This document shows, piece after piece, positions 11,801 through 19,373 of a stretch of 64,000 nt of DNA (its first letter is position 1; every line of letters begins with the position of its first letter). The notes under the pieces were generated by a model, which saw only the letters and a program-made list of their open reading frames with translations, made no database searches and was not told where the DNA came from. The DNA comes from JAWKUK01 sp041398605 (GTDB lineage Bacteria; Planctomycetota; UBA1135; GCA-002686595): contig JAWKUK010000007.1 of assembly GCA_041398605.1 (NCBI GenBank), positions 297,625-361,624 on the forward strand. The letters are read 5' to 3'. The position numbers and the translations under genes are program-made.

Positions 11801-12772
11801 GAGTTCGTCTACGCGATCGACGTCGCGCCGAACGGACGCGAGATCGCGACCTCGTCTGCGGATCGCACGGTCGCGATCATGGCGACAGGCAAGCTCGCGC
11901 AAGCCGAGCGCCTCCACATCGAATCGACCGAGCACGGCGGCGCGTCGGATGGGCTGGAGGGCCTCGCCTATAGCCCCGACGGCGCCCTGCTCGCGGTCGC
12001 GTCACGGGGCGGGCAGGTGCGCCTCATCGAGCTCGCGACGCGGACCGAGGTGCTGCGCCTCTCGGGCCACAGGTCCTGGGTGCGCAGCGTCGCGTTCCTC
12101 GGGGACGGGTCGCGGCTCGTCTCGACGGGCTCCGAGGGCGATGTCCGCGTCTGGGATACGATCACCACGGCCCAGAAGCGCGCGCTCATGACGCCGCTGC
12201 GGAGCGAGCGGCGCCGGGCCGTCGCGCTCGCGCAACGCCTCGGCGTCGCGCTGGATCAATGGGACACGGCCCCCGCTGCGCTCGCGGCGTTACCCCTCGA
12301 TGCGGCGTCACGCTCGCTCGCGCTGAGCGAGGTCCACGCACGGATGGGGCGGCGCGCGAGCCTCGTCGACGTGGCGTGGGAGGGGCTCCTGCAGAACGAC
12401 GCGCCGGAGAGCTGGCGCAGCGCATTGCAGCTCAACGAAGCGATCTCGCGCACGAATCGGCACAGCTCCGCGACGCGGTTGCTCGGCACCGCGGCTTCGG
12501 TGCGGCTCGGGGACCTCCAGGCGGCGGTCCTGGCGTTGACGCTCTGGTCGCGCGTGACCGGCTATGGGCAAGCGCCAGCTTCGGCGGGAGCGACGGGTTG
12601 GAGCGACACTCCCCTGGTCGGCCGCGCGCTCGCGGCGCGCATCGGTACGACGAACTTCGGGCCTGATGCGGCAGCAGCGGAGGCGCTGCGTCGCGAGCTG
12701 ACCGGCGAGGCGGCTGTGCCCAACAAGGACGCCGCGCGCGCATTGGCGATCCTCGACTGGCCGGTGGAATGA
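8882..12772 (+). CDS. Membrane-anchored Ser/Thr protein kinase with C-terminal WD40 repeats
   Basis: 1296 residues. The N-terminal kinase domain (about residues 85-400) has the Gly-rich loop GQGGMGTVYEA, the VALKLLPP lysine, catalytic HRDIKPANLL (near residue 263), TDFGLAK, GTLRYMAPEQF and SDVYALGLVLYELL, so it should be active. An unusual Ser/Asp-rich insert of about 60 residues (roughly 9450-9590) separates the early C-lobe helices. One transmembrane segment (AVIVTAGLAFALIALG, near residue 425) would place the kinase in the cytoplasm and the rest outside. The C-terminal ~700 residues contain WD40 units recognisable by SPDGKTLASGG, APDGRRFATGGRDATIRIWD and GDGSRLVSTGSEGDVRVWD, likely a ligand- or protein-binding propeller. 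Translation is coupled to the preceding sigma factor by a TAATG overlap. The signal sensed and the substrates are unknown. Confidence 0.93.
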   Translation: MVERTESGSGHAERDAEEARLQRVDAVLTELTERARRGSPLDIEPLLAQHPDLAADVRRALPALVGLERAASTAGDEPQAARDAMPSQIGDFKIVRELGQGGMGTVYEAIEERLGRRVALKLLPPRATRDARYLERFHREARAAARMHHPGIVTVHGFGEVDGAHYYSMQFVEGTSLDRLVAYLAWRDGTGPAPALEAAERTLLDSLTGVLCSGSLSGFDSDDSTKDDSNRPTFGARYHRNVARLVLQAAEAVEYAHARGVLHRDIKPANLLADADGHLYITDFGLAKTDESGDLTRAGDILGTLRYMAPEQFEGHTDARSDVYALGLVLYELLTLRPAFAASHRPRLVHDVLYERPIRPRSLRAEVPQDLERVVRKATSKLAEERYPTARALAEDLRCWLDGRPIAARMPSAWYLARLAVARNRAVIVTAGLAFALIALGVARYVTALSGAEAAQRAAAVRAALAAAESALAVDEVASARDRLAGVPEAHRGWAWRHLDACVDQSAGTLASIGEPVQSLAFVNGDTVVFGRTAMHRVRGGRVVAEAPGPPGAVIVRAARTALGVWVVSDWAGRVWLSEGDLPSFEREPLQLPSTGFGLALTPDGARALVGLFDATIVVIDVAQGVVERTLEGPREHVDGIAVPATGAAAFVGSNDGRLLRYDLRDGSYRELARDLGALHAVATNADASIVAVAGESGLIHLLDGASGASRGLLVGSGATVSCLAISPDGKTLASGGMSQAIRVYDIEDRRPLRVLTGHARRLTSLCFGADSSQLFSGSYAGIAKEWDLDCVGGAVVLGGHIADVVGLAVAPDGRRFATGGRDATIRIWDSASEGLERILLGQPGEVSGLAWGSDGARLVSTCRRGYVLGWEVDSAKSTWRFKADSGVPGRVAIAPGSDECWVPFTDGTLRVFGLSDGALRAELAGLFEGRATTDPLGAVAVGGHVFVGTPSGEVIELDRATRSVVQRAQVHTEFVYAIDVAPNGREIATSSADRTVAIMATGKLAQAERLHIESTEHGGASDGLEGLAYSPDGALLAVASRGGQVRLIELATRTEVLRLSGHRSWVRSVAFLGDGSRLVSTGSEGDVRVWDTITTAQKRALMTPLRSERRRAVALAQRLGVALDQWDTAPAALAALPLDAASRSLALSEVHARMGRRASLVDVAWEGLLQNDAPESWRSALQLNEAISRTNRHSSATRLLGTAASVRLGDLQAAVLALTLWSRVTGYGQAPASAGATGWSDTPLVGRALAARIGTTNFGPDAAAAEALRRELTGEAAVPNKDAARALAILDWPVE

Positions 12773-12896
12773 ACGGGGGCTCCGTCCCATGCGATCGATG
12801 TGACCGGGGCGCGGGCGGATGACGAGCACGGTCGGCCGCTGCTGGGGTATCGTCTCCGCGCCGCACCGCGACCCAGCTCGCGCGGCACCACCGACC

Positions 12897-14516
12897 ATGC
12901 AGCGCCCCCTACGCATCGTGCCGCCCCGCGGCGTCCTCATCGCGCTCGCCCTGCCCGTGGGGTTGATCCTCTGGGCGCAGCTCACCGAAGCCACCGGCGA
13001 CGGCGGGATGAACAACGCGATCTCTTACGTCGCGGGCCTCATATCGCTGCTGCTCTACGGCGTCTGGTTCCTGATCGGCAGCGGCGTCGGCGCGCGGGGT
13101 CGCGTGCGCTGCGTCATCGGCGCCCTGGCGCTGTTGGTGGCCGTGGTCGCGACCGTAAGGATCGACGGGTGGACCGGGGCCAGCGTGCCGGAGCTCCGCT
13201 TCGTCTGGACCAAGCCGAACATCACCTCGCTGCAAGGAGGCTCGGTCGCGCTGGCGACACCGGAGGGTCGCTCAGCAGAGCGCCCGAGCCAGGACCCAGG
13301 CGCGCCTGCGAGGGCCGACTTTCCTGGCTTCCTCGGGCCGGAGCGGTCCGCCGTCGTGCACGGCATCCGGCTCGTCCGAGACTGGCAGAGCCACCCGCCG
13401 ACGCTCGTCTGGCGCGAGCCCGTCGGCGCGGGGTGGAGCGGGTTCGCAGTGGTCGCCGGCGTCGCCTACACACAAGAGCAGCGCGGTGACGAACAGCTCG
13501 TCGTTGCGCGCGATGTCGCCACCGGACAAGAGCGGTGGCGCCATGCGCACCCGGCGCACTTCGACCACTCGCTGGGCGGACCCGGGCCGCGCGCGACGCC
13601 CGAGGTCGCGCACGGGCGCGTCTACGCCCACGACACCGCGGGGCTGCTCGTCTGCCTCGACGCTGTGACTGGCGCGCTCGAGTGGCAGCACGATCTCAAA
13701 GCCGAGTACGGCATGACCGACGCGCTCGAAGCAGAGCTCATCGCGTTCGGGCGCTCCCCGTCCCCGCTCGTGCACGGGGACCTCGTCATCATCCCTGCCG
13801 GCGGTGACCCAGGCGGGAAGCGCGCCGGGCTGGTCGCGTTCGACACCGCGACGGGCGCCCTCATCTGGGAGGGCCCGCCGCGCGACATCAGCCACTCGTC
13901 CCCGAACATCGCGACCCTCGCTGGCGTCGAGCAGGTCCTCGTCGTCAACGTCGACACGGTGAGCGGGCACGATCCCAAGACCGGCGCGTTGCTCTGGGAG
14001 CACCCGTGGCCGGGGAAGACGAGCGCCGACGCCAACAACTCGCAGCCTGTGCCGATCGCGCCAGACAAGGTGCTCGTATCGAAGGGTTATGGGCAAGGCT
14101 CGCAGCTCCTGCAGCTCACGGCGAGCGCGGAGGGCGCGCTCACCGCCGCGCCGGTCTGGACCTCGCGGCGCGCCTTGCGGACGAAGTTCACGAACGCCGC
14201 GCTGCGGGACGGGTACGCGTACGCGCTCTCGGACGGGATCCTGGAGTGCGTCGCGCTCGACACGGGTGACCGGGTCTGGCGTGACGGCCGCTACGGCCAC
14301 GGACAGGTGCTCCTGGTCGAGGACCTCCTGCTCGTCATGTCGGAGGAGGGTGAGCTGTCGCTCGTCGAGGCCACGCCGGAGCGCGAGAACCACGTGCTGG
14401 GCGCGATCCAAGCGCTCGACGGCAAGTCGTGGAACACGATCGCCCTGTACGGCGACCTCGTCCTTGTCCGCAACGGCACCGAGGCCGCGGCGTGGCGCGT
14501 CGCGCTCGCGCCCTAA
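12897..14516 (+). CDS. Membrane-anchored PQQ-like beta-propeller protein
   Basis: A 539-residue protein. The ATG at 12897 starts immediately before the first hydrophobic segment; an earlier ATG at 12819 is less likely. Three N-terminal membrane segments (VLIALALPVGLILWA, ISYVAGLISLLLYGVWFLI, GALALLVAVVATV) precede a soluble region of PQQ-enzyme-type propeller blades, e.g. VARDVATGQERWRHAH, CLDAVTGALEWQHDL, AFDTATGALIWEGPP, GHDPKTGALLWEHPW and ALDTGDRVWRDGRYG. Proteins of this kind are common in Planctomycetota, where most are non-enzymatic BamB-like propellers or putative pyrroloquinoline-quinone dehydrogenases. I see no decisive catalytic signature, so the role is open. It may follow the kinase gene in one transcript, with a gap of 124 bases. 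Confidence 0.85.
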   Translation: MQRPLRIVPPRGVLIALALPVGLILWAQLTEATGDGGMNNAISYVAGLISLLLYGVWFLIGSGVGARGRVRCVIGALALLVAVVATVRIDGWTGASVPELRFVWTKPNITSLQGGSVALATPEGRSAERPSQDPGAPARADFPGFLGPERSAVVHGIRLVRDWQSHPPTLVWREPVGAGWSGFAVVAGVAYTQEQRGDEQLVVARDVATGQERWRHAHPAHFDHSLGGPGPRATPEVAHGRVYAHDTAGLLVCLDAVTGALEWQHDLKAEYGMTDALEAELIAFGRSPSPLVHGDLVIIPAGGDPGGKRAGLVAFDTATGALIWEGPPRDISHSSPNIATLAGVEQVLVVNVDTVSGHDPKTGALLWEHPWPGKTSADANNSQPVPIAPDKVLVSKGYGQGSQLLQLTASAEGALTAAPVWTSRRALRTKFTNAALRDGYAYALSDGILECVALDTGDRVWRDGRYGHGQVLLVEDLLLVMSEEGELSLVEATPERENHVLGAIQALDGKSWNTIALYGDLVLVRNGTEAAAWRVALAP

Positions 14517-14535
14517 GCGCGCGACCCCGCGGTGA

Positions 14536-15999
14536 TCAGAGCTCGGCAGGAGGCCTCGGGGCTGCGCCGCGCAGCGCCGCCCTCACGCCGCGCCACGCCT
14601 TCGGCAAGGACATCAGCAACGCGAAGCCCCCCACGATGGCCCAGAGAATGAGGCCGTCAAGCACGCGATGCGTGCGGTCGAGGCTTGAGGCCGCCCACAT
14701 CAAGCTGAGGAGGGGCGAGAAGACAGCGTCCTCTGCGTCGAATCCGCCTTGCGTCGCGATGATCAAGACCAGCGGCAGGCCCAGCGACATCACCACGAGG
14801 GACACCGCGGTGAGCGTCCGCACGAAGCGACGCGCAGCGGGTTGGGAGCGCGCGTCAAGGATGATCGCCCCAGGGAGCATGGCGTACGCCAGCGAGGTCC
14901 CGAGCGCGCTCAATAGGATGACCGCCGCCAACACGAGCTGACCGGGCGGCGCAGCCACGCGCACTCCGTTGACGAGCGCGCTCGAGATCACGAGGCTGCC
15001 GGTCGCGAGCATCAGCGCGACCCCGCGGCCGCCGCCGGGGACCAGGAGCGCCGCGAACCAGCGCGAGGGCGCGGTGCGCGCTCCTGCGATGCGCTGCGCG
15101 CTCTCGAGGTGCAAGCGGTCGTCCTCGGTGACGAGGACCGCTGCGACGACCGTCCCGAGCAAGAGGACAACGACCGCATACCCGACGCTGACCGAGAAGT
15201 CGGTGCCGGTCGAAGGGAACACGCCAGCGACCAGGGCGACGGTCGCCAGAGTGAAGCCGAGCCACGCGAGCCGCTGGCCCCGCGAGTCGTCGCGGTCGTC
15301 GCGCGCCAGGCGGGACGCAGCGAGGCCAAGCGCAAGCACCCCCAGCGCCGCGCACGCGAGCCACCCGATGGCGATCAGGTCCGCCGCTATCGCTCCGGTG
15401 CCATGATTCTGGGCGGCGACGGTCATCCTCGACTCGATCGCGAATGCGACCAGGGAGACCAGCGCCAACAACACGAAGCCGGCGCCCCGCCCGACGCGGC
15501 TGTCGCCCCCCACCCCCGTGGACACCCCAACCGCCGTGATCAGGACGGAGACGCCGCAGACGTGCGCGATCCCCACCAAGACGGCGACGGTATCGACACC
15601 TGGGAGCTGCGCGATCGTCACGAGGAACGGCAGGAACGCAGCGAGGATCAACCCTGCGACGACCAGCGCGCCGAAGAGCTTGCCGATCACGATGCTCCAA
15701 GGTCCGAGCGGGCTGAGCGCGAGGAGGTCCCGCGCGCCTTCGGACTCCTCTTGGCGCATCGACTGCTGCGCATGGAAGGGCACGTAGACGAGCAGCACAC
15801 CGAGCAACACGGAGAGGATCGGCCCGACGATCTCCCCAGCGCTGCCCGAGTCCTCCATCGAAGTCGCAGCGACGATGCAAAGCAGCGCCGCGAGCCCCAG
15901 GGCGGTCACAAAAGCGATCGAGAACAAACGCCCGCGCAAAGCCTGGCGCACCTCTTTGACGAGGACGGGGGGGACGTAATCTCCGAGTGAGCGCGCCAT
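14536..15999 (-). CDS. ABC-2-type transporter permease (second permease of the MoxR/DUF58 cluster)
   Basis: A 487-residue integral membrane protein. The ATG at 15999 lies one base after the stop of the DUF58 gene and gives the N-terminus MARSLGDYVPPVLVKEVRQALRGR in which PVLVKEVRQALRGR is nearly identical to the corresponding stretch of the permease at 16830-18386; the two are paralogues. About a dozen hydrophobic segments follow, including LFSIAFVTALGLAALLCIV, ILSVLLGVLLVYVPF and LFGALVVAGLILAAFLPFL. The cytoplasmic EESEGARDLLALSPL segment after the second helix is typical of ABC-2 permeases of the NatB/GldF kind. It has no ATPase of its own and presumably pairs with the ATPase at 18383-19339. 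The substrate is unknown. Confidence 0.82.
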   Translation of the reverse strand: MARSLGDYVPPVLVKEVRQALRGRLFSIAFVTALGLAALLCIVAATSMEDSGSAGEIVGPILSVLLGVLLVYVPFHAQQSMRQEESEGARDLLALSPLGPWSIVIGKLFGALVVAGLILAAFLPFLVTIAQLPGVDTVAVLVGIAHVCGVSVLITAVGVSTGVGGDSRVGRGAGFVLLALVSLVAFAIESRMTVAAQNHGTGAIAADLIAIGWLACAALGVLALGLAASRLARDDRDDSRGQRLAWLGFTLATVALVAGVFPSTGTDFSVSVGYAVVVLLLGTVVAAVLVTEDDRLHLESAQRIAGARTAPSRWFAALLVPGGGRGVALMLATGSLVISSALVNGVRVAAPPGQLVLAAVILLSALGTSLAYAMLPGAIILDARSQPAARRFVRTLTAVSLVVMSLGLPLVLIIATQGGFDAEDAVFSPLLSLMWAASSLDRTHRVLDGLILWAIVGGFALLMSLPKAWRGVRAALRGAAPRPPAEL

Positions 16000-16000
16000 G

Positions 16001-16849
16001 TCAGCCGGGCTCCACGAGGCCGGAGTGAAGGAGCGGCCCGCGGGCGACCGCCAAGAAGGCCTCGTCCGCGTGGACGCGCGCGAAGAGCCCGCCGCGGCGC
16101 TGGACGGCCTCACCCCACGCAGCTTCGAGGCGCGCGAGGCGGCTGAGGTACGCGTCGACCGTCCGGCGATCGAGGACCAGGTCGATCCCAGCCTCGGTCT
16201 CGGCGTCGACGAGCCGCAGCGCGTCGCCGACCGCGGGCCGGTGATCGATCGCTCCGAGCACCTGAATCACCCCCAAGCCGCCGGCGCGCGCCGCGAGCTC
16301 GCGCGTCAACGCCACTGCGTCGTCAGGCACCAAGAGGTCTGAGATCAGCACGCGGATCGAGTCCGGGCGCAGGAGGGGCGCGAGCGCCGCGAGCGCTGCG
16401 CCCAAAGATCCGACCTCGTCGAACTCGACCCCGTGCACATTGAAGCGCTCGTCGTCGAGGCGCTCCGGGCGCCGGCCGAGCCGCAGGAGGCGCGCGCGGT
16501 AACCGCCGGCGCGCGCGGCGCTGTCGAGGAACGCGGCGAGGTCAACCGCGCGCTGGGCCTTCTCGGGCTCGACCGCCATCGAGCGCGACGCGTCGAGGAT
16601 GAGGTCCAGCTCGGGCGCGACCTCCTCGCGGTGCAGTCGCACCATGAGCTGGTCGGTCCGGGCAAACGCGCGCCAGTCCAGGTGCCGCACGTCGTCGCCG
16701 GCCGCGTACGCGCGCCGGTCATGGAACTCCATCGACGCGCCGGGCCCGCGGCCGAGCACGGCGCCCGCGAGCCCGCGCCGCGGGGCGCGCGCGAGGCCAA
16801 GGCGAAACGCGCGGCCGAGCGCGCGCGCCTCACTGGACGGGGTCGCCAA
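16001..16849 (-). CDS. DUF58 domain protein with von Willebrand A-like fold
   Basis: 282 residues starting with TTG at 16849. That start is chosen because AAGGAG (16856-16861) stands 6 bases upstream and the first residues (ATPSSEARALGRAFRLGL) match the N-terminus of DUF58 proteins; a longer frame running back to 16978 overlaps the upstream permease in an implausible way. The family landmarks are MEFHDRRAYAAGDDVRHLDWR followed by MVRLHREE, and the metal-site motif LDASRSM (Asp-x-Ser-x-Ser) of VWA domains. DUF58 proteins almost always accompany MoxR ATPases, as here, and are thought to act with them in assembly or activation of cell-surface or metal-dependent complexes. It overlaps the upstream permease by 20 bases and is followed after one base by the second permease. 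Confidence 0.9.
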   Translation of the reverse strand: MATPSSEARALGRAFRLGLARAPRRGLAGAVLGRGPGASMEFHDRRAYAAGDDVRHLDWRAFARTDQLMVRLHREEVAPELDLILDASRSMAVEPEKAQRAVDLAAFLDSAARAGGYRARLLRLGRRPERLDDERFNVHGVEFDEVGSLGAALAALAPLLRPDSIRVLISDLLVPDDAVALTRELAARAGGLGVIQVLGAIDHRPAVGDALRLVDAETEAGIDLVLDRRTVDAYLSRLARLEAAWGEAVQRRGGLFARVHADEAFLAVARGPLLHSGLVEPG

Positions 16850-18386
16850 GCGCTGCTCCTTCTTGCGCGCGCGCGGCAGACCGCGCGCTCCGGCGACCGG
16901 CCGCCCGTAGCACTTCAAAGATGCCCGCGATGACCCGCGGCGCGTTGATGAGGAGCGCGACGAGCGCCAGCCCGCCAAAGAGCGCAGCTTGTTGGAGCGT
17001 GACGCCGTCCTGCATGTATGCGCGCTCGACCACCCAGAACGGGTTGGCCAAGTGCTGTAGCTGCGCGAGGTCTCGGTCCCGTGTAAATGCCCCTACGACC
17101 CCCGGGACGAGGATGGACAAGAGCAACAGGACCGGCGCGCCGATCCGGACGACCAAGCGACCGCCAGGGCGCTCGAGCAGCCACGCGAACACGCCTGGCA
17201 ACAGCGGCACATACACGAGCGCCAACAGCGCCGTGACGAGCACAGCCCCGAAGCCGTCAGCCAACGGGTTCGTCGGGCTGACACGATGAATCGCCATCAG
17301 GATCGCCCCCCAGAGCGTGATCCCGGCGACGTGGAGCGCGTGCAAGAGCACGCCGCGGCCGCCGCCCGGGAGCCAGGGCGAGACGAGCAGCGCGACGAGC
17401 GGCGAGCGCGGCACATGCAGGCTGACCCGCTGCCCGAGCGTGCGCCGCTCAGTGAGGAAGAAGAAGTCCACGACGGACACGACCACGAGGCCGCCGATCG
17501 TCATCGCGCTGATGAAGTCCAACGCAGAAGAGAGAATCTCCGCCAGGAAGGACACCAAGCTGAGCGCCAAGATCGACCCGCAGGTCGTCACGACCCGGAG
17601 GTTCGTCGACCGGTTCTCCTCCGGGTGCGCGAGCATGTTGCATGCGATGCCAAACGCATAGCTCCCGGCGATCAGGATCAGGAGGGCCGAGCTCCCCATG
17701 GCGAGGAGCGCCTCCAGGCTCGTGAAGTCCGACGGGTCACGCAGCGCCTGGCTCGCGGCGGACGGCAGTCCAGCGAGGAACGGCATCATCGCTGCCCCCA
17801 GCGCCAGCATCAGCACGACCCGCACGAAGCGCACCTTCGACAAGGTGGACAGCGCGACACCCAACAGCGTCAGGGCGAAGCTCGTGACGCCGACCCAAAG
17901 CAGCACCAGCGCCGCGGCGCGCAGATCGATCCCACGGAGCAGGGACGTGATCGCGAAGAACGGCATCAGGGCCGAGAGAAAGAGCCCGCCTTGCACGCAC
18001 GCGGACCAGACCTTGCCGAGGACGATGCGCCGCGGCTGCAGGTGCGTCAGGGTCAGGAGGTCAAACGTGCTCTCCTCCCACTCGTTGCCGACGGCCTGGA
18101 ACGCGCCGAGCGGCACGACGACGACCAGCGCGACGACCAGGCAGAAGTACAGTGAGAGGAAGTACGAGCGCGCCTGCGAGACGTCCCCCAAGGCGTCGGG
18201 GCCGACCGATTGGCTCAGCGCCGCGAGCAGCGCCGCGGCGAGCGTCATAACGAACGTGACGCGAAAGACCCGGCCGCGCAGCGCCTGGCGCACCTCCTTC
18301 ACGAGGATCGGGCTCCAGAAGTCGCTGGGGGCGCGCACGGACTCGGCGGCCTTCGCGGCGCTCCCTTCGAGGGTCGCGGCGCTCAT
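16830..18386 (-). CDS. ABC-2-type transporter permease
   Basis: A 518-residue multi-spanning membrane protein starting at an ATG that overlaps the stop of its ATPase partner (ATGA, 18383-18386). After a soluble N-terminus with PILVKEVRQALRGR it has around twelve hydrophobic segments (e.g. TFVMTLAAALLAALS, LYFCLVVALVVVVPL). The segment NEWEESTFDLLTLTHLQPRR matches the amphipathic stretch seen in GldF/NatB-like permeases. With the ATPase next door it forms an exporter or a mechanically coupled ABC complex; the substrate cannot be told. It is a paralogue of the permease at 14536-15999. Confidence 0.87.
   Translation of the reverse strand: MSAATLEGSAAKAAESVRAPSDFWSPILVKEVRQALRGRVFRVTFVMTLAAALLAALSQSVGPDALGDVSQARSYFLSLYFCLVVALVVVVPLGAFQAVGNEWEESTFDLLTLTHLQPRRIVLGKVWSACVQGGLFLSALMPFFAITSLLRGIDLRAAALVLLWVGVTSFALTLLGVALSTLSKVRFVRVVLMLALGAAMMPFLAGLPSAASQALRDPSDFTSLEALLAMGSSALLILIAGSYAFGIACNMLAHPEENRSTNLRVVTTCGSILALSLVSFLAEILSSALDFISAMTIGGLVVVSVVDFFFLTERRTLGQRVSLHVPRSPLVALLVSPWLPGGGRGVLLHALHVAGITLWGAILMAIHRVSPTNPLADGFGAVLVTALLALVYVPLLPGVFAWLLERPGGRLVVRIGAPVLLLLSILVPGVVGAFTRDRDLAQLQHLANPFWVVERAYMQDGVTLQQAALFGGLALVALLINAPRVIAGIFEVLRAAGRRSARSAARAQEGAALGDPVQ
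16856..16861 (-). promoter_or_regulatory. Ribosome binding site that fixes the DUF58 start
   Basis: AAGGAG read on the minus strand, 6 bases before the TTG at 16849 and inside the last codons of the upstream permease gene. It supports a non-ATG start for the DUF58 protein. Confidence 0.6.
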
Positions 18387-19339
18387 TGGAGCTTGCCCTT
18401 CGTCAGCTGCAAGAAGACGTCCTCGAGGTTGGTCTCCCTTGGGGCGAACTCGACGGGCTTCAGCTCGGCGCGCACGAGCGCGGCGACAAGCTCCGCGAGC
18501 GCGCCTTCGTCGCCCTGGAACTCGAGCGCGACGCCGCGGCCCTCGCGCCGGACGCCGACCACGTCGTGGCGCTCGGCCAGGAACCGCTCGAGCGCGTCCG
18601 TCGGCGCCAAGCAGCGCATCCAGAGCTCCGCCGTCGGCCGGATCCCTTTCATCACCTCGTCGACGCGACCGTTCGCCATGAGACGGCCGGCCTCGATCAC
18701 CGCGACGGAGTCGCAGACCTCCGCGAGCTCGGTGAGGATGTGCGACGAGATGAGCACCGCCTTGCCCATCTCTGCCAGCGCCCGCACGAGCTCGCGCAGC
18801 TCGACGCGCGCGCGCGGATCGAGGCCCGACGCGGGCTCATCGAGGATCAACAGAGCGGGGTCGTGCAGCAGCGTCTTCGCGAGGCACATGCGCTGCTTCA
18901 TCCCCTTGGACAGCGAGCTCGTCAGCTTGTCCGCGAGCGGGCCGAGCGACGTGAACTCCATCACCTCGGCGATCGTGCGCGCGCGCTGCGCGCCCTTCAG
19001 GCCGTACGCGCGCGCAAAGAAGTCCAGGTACTCCGTGACCGTCGTCGCAGCGTATGCGCCGAACGAGTCGGGCATGAACCCGAGCTGCTGGCGCGCGAGG
19101 CGCGGCTCCTCGAGGACCGAATGCCCGCCGATGAAGACGTCCCCCGTGTCGGGCAGCTCGAGCGTCGCGCAGATGCGCATGGTCGTCGTCTTGCCGGCGC
19201 CGTTCGGCCCGATGAACCCGCACACCTCGCCGCGCGCGACGGTGAAGTTCACGTCGCGCACGGCCGTGAAGCTGCCAAAGCGCTTCGTGATGTTGCGCAC
19301 TTCGAGCGCCGAACCGCTCGTGTCTGAGGTCGTCAGCAT
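18383..19339 (-). CDS. ABC transporter ATP-binding protein
   Basis: A 318-residue ATPase of the NatA/CcmA/GldA type. The ATG at 19339 gives the N-terminus MLTTSDTSGSALEVRNITKRF, the standard beginning for these proteins; the longer frame upstream is Ser/Arg-rich and non-coding in character. Walker A GPNGAGKTTT, Q-loop LGFMPDSFG, signature SLSKGMKQRMCLAKTLL (LSKGM replacing LSGGQ), Walker B LLILDEPASGLDP and the switch-His region ISSHILTELAEVCD are all present. A ~90-residue C-terminal domain (LWMRCLAPTDALERFLAERH) is typical of this subgroup. It energises the downstream permeases in the cluster and overlaps the first of them by four bases. Confidence 0.95.
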   Translation of the reverse strand: MLTTSDTSGSALEVRNITKRFGSFTAVRDVNFTVARGEVCGFIGPNGAGKTTTMRICATLELPDTGDVFIGGHSVLEEPRLARQQLGFMPDSFGAYAATTVTEYLDFFARAYGLKGAQRARTIAEVMEFTSLGPLADKLTSSLSKGMKQRMCLAKTLLHDPALLILDEPASGLDPRARVELRELVRALAEMGKAVLISSHILTELAEVCDSVAVIEAGRLMANGRVDEVMKGIRPTAELWMRCLAPTDALERFLAERHDVVGVRREGRGVALEFQGDEGALAELVAALVRAELKPVEFAPRETNLEDVFLQLTKGKLQ

Positions 19340-19373
19340 GTCACGTTGTGTCCGCGTGGGTCGCCGGGGTCGC

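Noticed and set aside
16850..16978. Longer N-terminus for the DUF58 protein
   Set aside because: Overlaps the permease gene by ~150 bases and lacks a ribosome binding site, whereas TTG 16849 has AAGGAG at the right distance.
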